From assembly GCA_038087015.1 (NCBI GenBank), contig JASBNA010000002.1, positions 1,798,001 through 1,862,000 of the forward strand: DNA of 64,000 nt, given 5' to 3'. Every line of letters starts with the position of its first letter. Position 1 is the first letter of the stretch. Both the position numbers and the translations under genes were made by a program. Below, piece after piece: positions 1-9,870 of the stretch. Below the pieces are notes generated by a model. That model was not told the origin of the DNA and did no database searches. It saw only the letters and a program-made list of their open reading frames with translations. The stretch is from Cerrena zonata (taxonomy: Eukaryota > Basidiomycota > Agaricomycetes > Polyporales > Cerrenaceae).

Positions 1-358
1 GAAAAAACCCCCCCAATTCGTTTCCTTCGTCTTTTCTGACATTGATCCCGAGCTGGAAGAGGAGTATAATAAGTGGTATGACGAAGAGCACATCCCTTTG
101 TTATCCAAAGTCCCCGGTTGGTTGAGGACGAGAAGATTTGTGCTGAAGGAGTGGAATAGGGTTGGGACGGGCATCCAAGAGGAGGACAAGCCACCGACGA
201 AATATGTGTCGATGATGGAGTGGGACCATTTTGAAGGGATGCAGTCGGAGGAGTACAAGCATGCGACGAGTACTCCATGGAGGATGAAGATTGTGGGAGA
301 GATGAAGAACGTTGAGAGGCCCGTTTTTACCCACTATAAGGTTTGGCACCGGGAGTGA
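1..358 (+). CDS. EthD-like dimeric alpha/beta-barrel protein, C-terminal part (5' end outside window)
   Basis: The frame is open from base 2 and ends at the TGA at 356-358, giving about 118 residues of a protein whose start lies upstream of the window. The visible part has an acidic run followed by NKWYDEEHIPLL and VPGWLRTRRF, then a tryptophan-rich second half ending in KVWHRE. The pattern of a WYDxEH motif followed by a PGW-RRF strand resembles fungal EthD-type proteins with a ferredoxin-like dimeric alpha/beta-barrel fold, a family of small, mostly uncharacterised enzymes or ligand binders. The exact reaction cannot be inferred. No intron is seen in the visible part. It converges with the next gene on the minus strand, with a 147 bp gap. 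Family assignment rests on recalled motifs and is moderately confident. Confidence 0.6.
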   Translation, partial: KKPPQFVSFVFSDIDPELEEEYNKWYDEEHIPLLSKVPGWLRTRRFVLKEWNRVGTGIQEEDKPPTKYVSMMEWDHFEGMQSEEYKHATSTPWRMKIVGEMKNVERPVFTHYKVWHRE

Positions 359-505
359 TCAGCACGGTCGAGGGGTTGTGCTGTTGTACGATGAATGAGG
401 GTCCAAATTGTGTAATATAACATAATCAAACTGTCCCTGTATGACGTAGTATGTATGCATATATATGAAAAGTGGATTTCTCAAGAGTTACTCTGCGTCG
501 AGAGG

Positions 506-1643
506 TTAAACACCTTTACGATGCGGTGATTGTTCTTGTATTGGGCTCTCGCTTAGTGGTTTCATCACGAGCGGAGACTTGCCTAAACTAGCCATCTTCA
601 ATTGGGAAGGTATCTTCGTCTTTGTTTGTATCGGAGACAATGGCGGCGACAACGTTGGTGAATTTGGATGACTGAAAGGCGGTGATGGACTCTGCAGGAT
701 AGGAGTCGTACTTTGTGTGCCTCTGGTACTATGACCAGACGCAGGGCCGGAAAAATCGACGACAGGTGTGGGAAGGGCATGGAATGTAGTCAATGCTCTA
801 GATAGCTCGTCAAGCTAGAGGAAATATTCGGGTTAGATCGTACATGAATAAGGTGAGAGCTGTATGCACCTTGTCCATGACATCATCAATCGCAACCTTC
901 CTGCCCCCGAAGCTTTCTGAGAGATGAGAAAACTCGGTATCCTTTTCTGCCTTGGTAATATGTTCGTCTTCACCCCCATCTACCCAGTCATCTACTCCAA
1001 TCGAATCTGGTCCTATTCGCGTTGATGCCGCACCATGTCGTTTTGGGCCGCCACGAGTGCCATCATTGAGACCTAGACCTTCCATCTGCACATGCATACC
1101 GGCAATCTGGCTTTGTAATTCTCTAATTCTGCCAAGATGACACCAAAGGTCATCCTTAGCTTGATTGAACTCGGCGTCGCTTTTCTTTCCGTCAAGAGGC
1201 TGTGCCGAAGGGTGCGGAAGGATAACGCCTGCGAGTGCACCAGTGAAGGGGTCATAAAGTGCATCTCTTTCGAGAGAAACGCCATGAATGTGACCTGCCG
1301 TTGACCTCCTTCCATTCAAAATGCCCTCTCCAGACTGTGATCCGTCACGTTCAACTGAACCAGCACTAGGGAGCGATGACATTCGAGGGGCGGGTTGTGG
1401 TAGGGAATTCATTTCAGAGTGGAGAGGTGACGCATGATCAGGGGTATGTTGTGATCCTCTAAGCCCTGAAAGTATAGCGTCATGTGGGGTAGATAGAGCA
1501 GCAGTTACTGCACCTTCCACAGCGTGTAGTCGGCCGTCGTCGTACGGAAGGGATTCATTTGCAACATTACGGCGACCAAATGAGGGTGTTTGATTTGTAG
1601 GAGATTTGGATTGACTTGAAGTTGAAGAGGGTATGTTATTCAT
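506..1643 (-). CDS. Hypothetical serine/proline-rich protein with a short central helix, one intron
   Basis: Two exons, 870-1643 and 506-814, are joined across a 55 nt intron (815-869, GTGCAT...CTCTAG) and give 360 residues in frame. The first 130 residues are low-complexity (S/P/N-rich). A helical stretch around residues 165-190 (HLGRIRELQSQIAGMHVQME) could form a coiled coil. After the splice, LDELSRALTTFHALPTP continues a second amphipathic helix, and the C-terminus is proline-rich. I do not recognise the family. The helices in a disordered background suggest a small scaffold or complex subunit, but that is inference. The start is the first ATG of the open frame, followed by MNNIPSST. The gene is convergent with the EthD-like gene. 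Confidence 0.6.
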
Positions 1644-3259
1644 TTGAAGGTGCTAGTAGAAACAGTGTCTGAGGTAGCCGCCAGATGATCGAGAAACTCT
1701 GATCAGGACAGGTACCGATCACTCATATTGACTATCCTGGGAAAGCGTTGAATATACAATGGAGTTTAGACGCCAAGCTACCAGTAATCTCAGATGAGGG
1801 CCAGTACTGGTCAGTCAGGTCCTTGATGTCAACGCGAAGCTGCCCTGTCGATGCGCCTCTCATCTATGAATTACCGGAATTTGTAGTAGACCACCTGACG
1901 AAAATACTAAAACAGCAATCCAAGCACCTTTTTAAGTTCATGTAGCCCCCACAGATCCAAGTCCGATTCCACGGTACTAGAAGGACCCCGAACGTTACAC
2001 TGAGAGAACCACGTCAAGTTGAGTCTTCATTCCTGTACCTCTAAGGCTGGATAATTTGTACATTGCTGATCATTTCACAAACTTTTTTCAAATCTGGGTC
2101 AATCCAGAAACTCTTACAAAGCTGACACTAAGATGAGGTGGCGTTGATGCTAGTAGTGATACCAGAACTGTGTGAGGCCAGAGCAAGTCAAATACTGGTG
2201 GTTATCCCATGTATTGACCGTTGAAACACCGCACCTACTCAGGTCTAAGTCTGGGTCCGGACTTCATAAAGCTTGCTCTCACATCTAGGTTCTCAGACTA
2301 GTCAGGAACTTGGTCACACTCGATTGATGACCCGGCAGAACTAGGCGGCGCTGACTTCTAGTCGCGATCTTCGTCTTACTGACGGTATACCCCCAATCTT
2401 ACCCTAGACGCCACTGGTATGTCTATCACCCTTATATCAAATAACTCCAATGCATGGGCTCATGATGGCTATTGGTTCGGCGGATGGGATAGCTCCTGCG
2501 ATGCTGGGAACCAAGTCAACCCGAGTGTATTGGATTGGAAAATTAAACTCTGTAGACTCCTCCCCATATAGACCATACCCTACAGTATATATTTGACAGT
2601 TGCATACTACACACTGGCACATGATGTCTTGCACTCCAAGGAGGGGAAAGTTTACAAAGTACGTACAAACCTTGGCTGAAACACCCGACTGTCGCGGAAT
2701 ACCACATCGTAGTTCCGGTCACAGCTCCCCTGAACAATATTCAAGACCGCGAAGATAGACCTCGTTGGGTCACCTGAATACAGACATCGTTTTGGGCCAA
2801 TATAATATATACGTATGAGCCGTCTTGACTAGTATGCTGTCCATCAAAGTTGTTGAACTGAATCACTTACTCCCTTGGAATATATGATTATATGTTGTAT
2901 CAAAACTCAGGACTCAGGACTCAAGCCGAGTCGGGCCCTAGGCCTTAGGGCTTGCTCTGTGTACAAATCCATCTCGCCGGATATCATGGTTAAAGTTCGT
3001 TCCTGCGAGATCTCTTTCCCCCCTCGAATCTTCATACACGAGGAGGATACCGGTCATAATGGCGCTTCTTGCAGAGCGGGCCAAGAAGTCACCCCAATGC
3101 AGAAACTTTACACCCTTCTGACGGCTAGTCGCGGCATCTAGAAGTTATGTTACTTACTCAAGACATTGCCGGTGTGATGGATCTGACGGTAGGTAACAAG
3201 AAAACGCAGTGACTCATCAGATTCAGTACAGTATTCGTCATTATACACAACGGTCAAGA

Positions 3260-4015
3260 ATTATGGTGCAGGAGGTAAGGTGCAAGGAAAGTTTCGAAAA
3301 ATTATTTGATACAGGTGTTTGGAAGAGTCCGGGGTAGTGTCAACACTGTCAAGAGGTGAGGGTGATTGCGAAAGAGCGTCAAGAAACGAGGGGGATTGAG
3401 AGGGAGCGAAGGCAAGGGAGGGGAATGGGGTCTCATGCATTGTTTTCATAAGAAGCAACCAGAAAAAGTGTCCGGAGGCAAATCGCACGGCCATTTTCCT
3501 TTGGAGACTAGACTTTCCCACTCAGTGGCATGAGAACGATACAAGTCCATGACGGCGCGGGCGTTCTCCAGCTGCATGGTCATAAAAACAGCCCTCAGCA
3601 TTCTACACGAGGAGTAGAACGTAAAATGACGACTTTACTCACTGCGCATTGGTGTTCCTCCTGGCATCGTCGGCGCATGAGATGCCACATGAGGGTTTGG
3701 AGCCCTACAATCTGTCTTGGGGAGCGAAGTGTATTTCGAAAAGGTTGGTACAGGGCGACGTCACGCGTAGCTACAGCCGGGTGCCGTATGCCGAGAACTA
3801 GTTAGAGAGTGCACAACCAATCACGAATGAGCAACCCAATATCTGGTAATGAGCGTCTTAGAATGGAAATACCAGATAAGTCTTGCCACAGGCAGTGGCC
3901 GACCAAAACCTTCCCTCGGATAAGAGACGCTACCTGAGCCTGGACCGTTTCGAATGAAGGTATGCCGTCTGACGTTGCGTTCGTTCAGATAGAGGTGAGG
4001 TTCAGGCCACCACAA
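3260..4015 (-). pseudogene. Possible decayed coding fragment, family unknown
   Basis: On the minus strand, several overlapping short frames read like fragments of protein: one with VASHAPTMPGGTPMR, then one with LRAVFMTMQLENARAVMDLYR and WESLVSKGKWPCDLPPD. They lie in different frames and would need frameshifts, or an intron with mismatched phase (GTGAGT near 3642 to a GTGTAG), to be continuous. A further frame at 3821-4015 reads through FGRPLPVARLIWYF. No start codon with a continuing frame, and no recognisable domain, could be assigned. This may equally be chance open reading. I list it because the composition is more protein-like than its surroundings. Confidence 0.25.
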
Positions 4016-4194
4016 ACTTACTGGCGGTGAGGTGTTCAGGTCGTATTCCGGTTGTCGATGTACGGTAATCTGTGACAGGCGTCATTGTCGGTCGAACATA
4101 TGTGGACAACAGAGTTTGACCTCTGTAGTCCACTACTGCTACACGCCTGGTACGCCAACTGCATCAGATATCAGAAACTGACGAGGTGTATAAA

Positions 4195-4854
4195 ACACAT
4201 ACGCTAACATCGACGTATTACCACCAGGTCCTACGCCGACTACAAGAGTTGAAATAGCGAGTATATCTTCAGGATTTGGGAGAGGAAACTTTTGCGACAT
4301 CTTGGAATCTGTTCTACGAAGAATGCATCGGATACATGGAGCATCCTTGCTTTTTATTGAGTCCTCTTTGTTGGATTTGGACAAACGTCAAATTAAACCT
4401 TTTGAGTGGTCTGACATAGAACGAGTTGCAACGTCGAAGTTTGAAGCGAAACAAAGGTGAGGAAATGTCGCTGGTCCGAAAACATCGAAGCACCCCTGTC
4501 ATGTGTAGATGTTCTTGCAGACGGAAGTCTGGCATTTTGGACTCTTGGATCGAATACTGCCAGCCACCAGAAAGGGACTACTAGCCTATGGGACCCAAGA
4601 GGGCTTAGCTGGTGAGGAACTTGGACGTGAAGGATCATATCTGTCAGGTAATTGGACCACCCAAGGAAATAAAGGAGTCATGGCGCGTACAATATTACAA
4701 CATTTCGTTGTATCCTAGGGGCGTTATTCACGGCATAACTCCAACGCTACGCCAACGGCCAACGTGTAGAACTTGGAAGAGTGGCTATAGCATTAGTCAA
4801 TTAATTGCCACAAAAGTGCTAGCATTTATGGCAGAAGACCCTCTTCATGCATAA
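4195..4854 (+). pseudogene. Pseudogene fragment with an intron and two in-frame stops, family unknown
   Basis: One frame runs from about 4195 through NFCDILESVLRRMHRIHG and PFEWSDIERVATSKFEAKQ to a good donor (GTGAGG at 4457). A 64 nt intron ends at TTGCAG (4520). The frame then continues with RKSGILDSWIEYCQPPERDY, where it meets TAG at 4582-4584. It reads on through PMGPKRA to a second TAG at 4606-4608, then through KDHICQVIGPPKEIKESW and QYYNISLYPRGV to a TAA at 4852-4854. Splice-phase continuity and the protein-like composition before and after both stops argue for a decayed gene rather than chance. No ATG start is visible. I do not recognise the family with certainty. It could be a relic of a dispersed basidiomycete family. 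Confidence 0.45.
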
Positions 4855-5455
4855 AACATGCGGAACTGTCATATTTCGTGCCACGCCGGAGGGCACGATT
4901 AGGGGTTGCGAGAAGCACAAGAAACCTCGCGAGCGATAAGCGAGGTCAGTAGCTACCCAATTGAAAGTCGAAGACCATGATAGAAATTATTCAAGTCGAA
5001 TTGATCTGTAGTCATGGTCCCATTATAACAATTCGATACCTGGCCAGTACCTTCATGATCGTCTTGAGCCACATGCTAGTCAAGAAGATTTCGCCTTCGG
5101 GACCATGTTAGATTGAATTTTGGCAAAACGGTCACTCAGACTCGCATTTTTGAAAGCAATCAACCGGCGGTCCTGTTCAAGAATCCTTGTTTCAACTACG
5201 AAGCAACTTTACGTAAGAAGGAGCAGAGTCTGGGCCTGGATTTGACTGACGAAAGCTTAACTTAACTTCCCAAAGTCGACACTAATGGCGATGTGTAGCC
5301 TTATTGCATCATACGAAACAGACCACATCGAATGCTTTGTCTACAAGCTGTGGCTTGAGCGCCGAACAGCAGACCTAACCATGACATACCTCTCTTTCTC
5401 GTCGGGCTGCTCGGGGTATTAAGACGGAAAAGCTTTAAGATGACATTCGACATTT

Positions 5456-7278
5456 TTAACGGGAATGGTGGTCACGAGACGACAAGCCTACAGACTCCAC
5501 AAACGGCGTTGCGATGTTCGCCTGCTGCTGAGAAGCTGGCGGTTTCAACAACGGTTTCGTCCTGGTTCGTTGCCACACCCGTCTCCGAAGCAATCGCTGT
5601 CTCTGTCGCTCCTTATTGCGCCCCGAATAAATGACTCGGATCCGCGGTAAATTCGGTGTTCTCCTACCCATCAACTTCCTTCGTCGAAGCTTGATTGGCC
5701 GGAATTGTTGTCTGAACACCGACGTTGATTGACATGTTGTCTGAGCTTGAGCAATGTCGAGTCTACCTTCTTTAAGCGCAAGAGAAGCTATTCGACGTCG
5801 GACTTGAGTGTCGATGACGTCTGGACCCCATCGTTTCTTGAACGACTCCGCAACACGCAAAGCGAGCGACCCAGCCCTTTTCGTCCCTTGTAACGTGTTC
5901 AGAATGCAAAGAACAGTCTTCGGGGTCGGTCGAAATTGGGAATGCATGGGGAGATAGCGGCGTAATACCCAAAGAGAGCCGTAATACTTCGACAAACCGC
6001 GTTTCTGAACACGAAGAATATGGAGATGTATAATTTCCATACAATGACGAAGCTGGGCATCGACCAAGACAGGTGGCAAAGCTCGAAAGTACCGTTCGGT
6101 GAGTTCTCTGGCATATTCCGTGTGGCCGTGGCTGAGTGTCGCGTTAACAACAGAATAGATGATGCGAGCTGGAACCTTATGGACTTGGTTAGCCCTGACG
6201 TCCGGGAGGTATTGAAGGAGTAGACGTATTCGATTCAGATGAGAGTCGGGATCTTCTGTCTCCGAACGAGGGACGGGGATCGCCCGACTGGAAAATTCAC
6301 CCCCGGGCGTAGTGATAATTTCCGACCGCCGAAAGCCATGATGTTTGGCGGTACCAAAGAATTCCGCCCAGACTCGGAAGGGGAGCGGCGAGCCCTCGTT
6401 CTCCGATAGCGAACACTCTTGTCGCCATGCGCGTAGCCAGCTTCCAGTTCTGATAAGCAGGCGTACACGCAGCTTTCTTGTTTCCACATCGGGCAGGATG
6501 TTAGCGAATTCCATACGATTCAGCAGCTTCCGAGCGACGCCCCACTGGTTATGCCAAAGTGCGACCGAAATTAGTAAGTTATAGGATTTGACGGATTGAA
6601 GTGGTCCATATGATGCATGGTAATGTAGGAGTTCGGATAAGGATGGCGGCGGGTCGTTATGAAGAATTCGCAGAAGACCCTCGCAAAGGCCGCGAGGTGT
6701 GCACGGTGTCCAGTGCCACGAAGTCGCAGAAAGAGTTGCACCAGTGCCCGCATGGTCTATCCACGGTGTATCATCACCTGTGGAGATCAACCCAGTGGGA
6801 TTGACCGAGGAGAAATTATTTGGAGTTATTCGTCGACGTCGCGAGGAAGACCGTCCATGTTGTGGAGCTGAATCTAGCATAAGCGACCCATCTCGGCGAA
6901 GGTACGAAGGAATAGGAGGGAGAGAAAAGTGGGCATTCGGGTCAGGTTCTTTACGATCTCCCTTAAGGTGGGGAGAATTCCGGTTTGTATGGACAAGGGT
7001 GTCAGCTGACACTTCCGCATCTCTTTACGAGTTGTTAAATGAGTGCAATTGAAGTCGACAAGCAGCAGAACTCACAGAGAATCCTCAGATATTTCTACAT
7101 TTACACACCCGGAACTCTCGCCCAACCTGTCGACATCCTCCGAGTGAACGTTAACGGTGCTGTAACGAACGACGCGCCCAGGATTGGTTTTGGTCCAAGC
7201 TCGTCCTGCGGCCGATTGCAATATTGCAAGGAAAGGGCTGCTGTGCAAATTTGCGAGACGAAGTGCATGACTGAGCAT
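5456..7278 (-). CDS. Pentatricopeptide-like mitochondrial protein
   Basis: Two exons (7076-7278 and 5456-7022) are joined over a 53 nt intron (7023-7075, GTGAGT...AAAG) and give 589 residues. The start is the ATG at 7276-7278. Without exon 1 the long frame has no nearby upstream ATG. The first 40 residues (MLSHALRLANLHSS and following) are rich in R, S, A and L and lack acidic residues, as in a mitochondrial presequence. The middle, about residues 175-480, consists of paired helices; VKSYNLLISVALWHNQWGVA followed by an LPDVETRKLR turn resembles a PPR unit. The C-terminus is very basic (RLLRRRVWQRTRTK), consistent with RNA binding. It probably acts in mitochondrial RNA processing or translation, which is inference from the fold type. 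Confidence 0.65.
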
Positions 7279-7654
7279 GCATGGACATTCCAAGTTGGCA
7301 GATTTTCAGAGTCGTTAGGTCTTGCAACTCAACGGCGTTTGTCTCGTCACTGATCAGCGCAAACAGCAAAAGTTCACATCCACGTGGACGCACTAGTGTG
7401 CTAGAGTCCCAATTTGGCAAGCGCTTTAGAATGAAATATTTACGATAGTAATGTATTGCAAACTTAGGTGTATAACAATCCCTATAGCAGAAGCGATAAG
7501 AATACAGATGAGAGAATAAATGTGTGTTCAAGAGAGGATTGAAGAGAATAACGATGCCAGAATGCGAAAGAGCAACAGTGCTAATGCAAGAAATGGAATG
7601 CAGCGAGATCATAATGTACGTCATGGTATCATAAACTAATGCATGGGTCATAGT
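7279..7654. other. Intergenic: upstream region of the PPR-like gene and 3' flank of STS1
   Basis: These 376 bp hold no supportable gene. Both flanking genes are on the minus strand, so the interval contains the promoter of the PPR-like gene and the 3' end region of the STS1 gene. It is AT-richer than the coding sequence. The open frame at 7151-7651 (minus) overlaps PPR exon 1 and has no domain signature. Confidence 0.4.
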
Positions 7655-8943
7655 CTATAGTTCTTCCTCCATTGGTTGTCGACCAACAAGCCAACCCACC
7701 TTCAACACCCACTGGTCACGGATTTCTCGCATCACTTCAAGACCATCACCCTTAGCATGAGCAAATTCATCCAGACCTCGTTCCCATCCTCCAACCGCTT
7801 CCTGGCCAAACATTCCACCCTGCTTATTCACCACTTCGTCAACACGTGCAACCCAACCTTTCCACTCTTCCGCAAGACGAGGGAGAATAGCAGGTAGGAT
7901 TTCGGTCTGAGTTAACGGTGGCTGCGACAGAATGTGATTCATGATGGCCTGTAAGAAAAGGAACGTTTCGGAAGGATGCGATTTATCTTTGTGGAGAGAT
8001 TGCAACGTTGAAGCATCGGATTGAGAGGTATGTCGACCAGGAGTCCCTGTATTCAATACGGAGGTGCCTACATATGAGAAGTACGGGATATACGCATTGC
8101 ACGCTGACACAAATTCGGCAATATGTGGTCGGATGCGAGAGACGATGTACTCATCACGCATCCCACTTGGGTGAGACGGGGGACCGAAAGAATTTGAGGA
8201 CGACGTTCGTCCAGTGCCAAAGCCTGAGGTAGAGCCAACCGATCCAGATCGAGTCCCACCAAATCCAAAGGAGGTAGACGTTATGGAACCGCTTGAATAT
8301 GGGTAGGCATTCAGAAGTTTCCTAGATGCGCTAGCGATGGCTTCCGTAGCAGTAGCAAGTGTGGGGCGAGGTATGAGCGAGAGGACCGAAGGCTTCAGCG
8401 ACGGCTGAGACATTATGAGTGCATTCAATAATGGAAGTAAGGATTGTTGGGGCAAGCTCGCTGAAAAAATGCATTCATATTATTTCGATGATTACAAGGC
8501 GGTCATAATCAGGACATACCTAATAGAACTCCAACGTCAACATCATGAATCTCATTTTCACCTTTCTGTTGGTCTTCTTTCCCTTCTTTCGCCACAGTGA
8601 TAACAACGGGTGTAGTTCGAGCTCGTTTTGGAGCCGCACGCTTCGGACGCTCGGGGGTAGGACTCCTGTCCATAGCTACATCCCTCACAATCCTCCCATG
8701 TTCGTCCGAGTCCTCATCGGCTTCCAGCCGCCTCTTTGTACTACGATTCTGACTCTGATGTGGACTTGTCACGGTTGTGATTGGCCACTGCGTGGGTGGC
8801 GCGTGAGATGGTGTGGATGGCCAACTTGACATTGTAGGTGTGGATGACATTCCGAATCCAAAACCAAGAGCGGGTGGTTTGTGGTGAACCGGATTAGAGG
8901 GGAAGCCATAGTGAGGGTGGTGGTGAGTAATTACGTTTGCCAT
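7655..8943 (-). CDS. STS1: STS1/Cut8 family tethering factor for the nuclear proteasome
   Basis: Exons 8520-8943 and 7655-8460 join over a 59 nt intron (8461-8519, GTATGT...TTTCAG) and give 409 residues. The chosen start gives MANVITHHHPHYGFP, a typical N-terminus of basidiomycete STS1. An in-frame upstream start is only a 26-codon extension through a GAAA repeat. Residues about 65-110 hold basic clusters (TKRRLEAD, KRAAPKRARTTP) that look like a bipartite nuclear signal. The conserved Cut8 helical domain begins with the splice-spanning SLLPLLNALIMSQPSLK, followed by SLIPRPTL, and extends to the C-terminus, with a serine/glycine-rich insert around residues 195-235. Cut8/Sts1 anchors 26S proteasomes at the nucleus and is itself short-lived. 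This is one of the clearer assignments in the window. Confidence 0.85.
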
Positions 8944-9870
8944 AAGAGGAGGTGAAAGCTTGTGAGGAAGAAAGAAAGAAAGAAAGAAAGATTGTTTGGG
9001 AGTCGTAATGAGTTGCTGCAACGCCGTTAAGGTACAAGCTAACGCGTGCAGCCACCCGAGCCTGCCCTAAAGAGAATATAGCACGTGTCCCTTTACCACC
9101 TTTTTTAGCCGCCATTTTTTGGATCGCCTCTTAACCTTTACCCAATTCCTCCTTCTCGTTATGCACGTATCATAACGTGAGTTTGCATTCATTACTTCGT
9201 GTCACTGGCAGTGACGATACTCAATGAATCGCTACTTCGAAGCCTTAAGGCTGATGAATTGCAATCATTATACCCAAATTTCTGAGCCTCCGAGTTTACT
9301 CTTGCTGGCCAATGCTCACATTACATTGTCTTCTCAGGATTTTCATTCTTTCGATCAAGTGTTATCATTGGTGAGTTGTCATCCCAATCTACTCGAGTGA
9401 TGAAATAAACAGAGTCAAGCACTGACCTCGTCTATCGGACGAGGCTTGAAGAGCATACCATGCTAATTCTGACTTCTTATTTGTTCGGCGTATCATTGTT
9501 TACATTTCTGACATATCTCTTCTCTAGGACATTATTTTCAAACTGGCTCACTGCCCCGCTGTTCTTCCAAGTAAGTGTTGTCGTATTTACTTCGAAATGA
9601 TTCAACATGCATGTATTCGGAGTCATTCAATGATGACTTGCATATATAAATAATTCAATGTCTTCAACCATATGATTTTCACTTGTCGGACCTTCTACAT
9701 AAACGTTCATTGCTGACTTCAAGCTCCCTCAGGGTACGACTCAATAAATTATGATTATTATATATATGTTATATCCTTCTACACTGTGTATTGTAGCAGT
9801 TGGTGGGAATACAATAATGCAAGGGTATAAAGATTCAACCTCAGTCTAAGATGTCAATATCACAACTCCA
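8944..9870. other. Intergenic: STS1 promoter/leader and 3' flank of the CAS1-domain gene
   Basis: No supportable gene lies in these 927 bp. Next to STS1 there is a (GAAA)n tract at about 8967-8990. An upstream ATG at 9113-9115 (minus) opens a 73-codon frame that overlaps the STS1 start in another frame. The rest, 9120-9870, is AT-rich and includes a TATATATATG stretch near 9760. I see no structured RNA or repeat that I can support. Confidence 0.4.
8967..8990. repeat. GAAA tetranucleotide microsatellite
   Basis: About five to six uninterrupted copies of GAAA/AAAG lie in the 5' leader of the STS1 gene, just upstream of its chosen start. On the transcribed strand this is a pyrimidine-rich CTTT tract, common in fungal promoters and leaders. 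Its length could vary between strains. Confidence 0.8.

Larger units (their letters stand above)
1644..5455. other. 3.8 kb gene-poor interval with decayed coding fragments
   Basis: This is the longest stretch without an intact gene. Open frames are short (65-90 codons), on both strands, and do not join through plausible splice sites into a complete protein. Two sub-regions look like degraded coding sequence and are listed separately: 3260-4015 on the minus strand and 4195-4854 on the plus strand. The segment 1700-3200 shows nothing I can support as a gene. I saw no long terminal repeats, terminal inverted repeats or polymerase motifs by eye, so an origin from a mobile element is possible but not shown. 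The right end, about 5250-5455, would be the 3' flank of the PPR-like gene. Confidence 0.5.

Noticed and set aside
1644..5455. LTR retrotransposon or DNA transposon in the gene-poor interval
   Set aside because: No paired terminal repeats, no reverse transcriptase, integrase or transposase motifs could be seen by eye.
8894..9115. Separate small protein gene starting MAAKKGGKGT
   Set aside because: It overlaps the STS1 start, reads through the GAAA repeat and has no further coding features, so it is kept only as a possible upstream frame.
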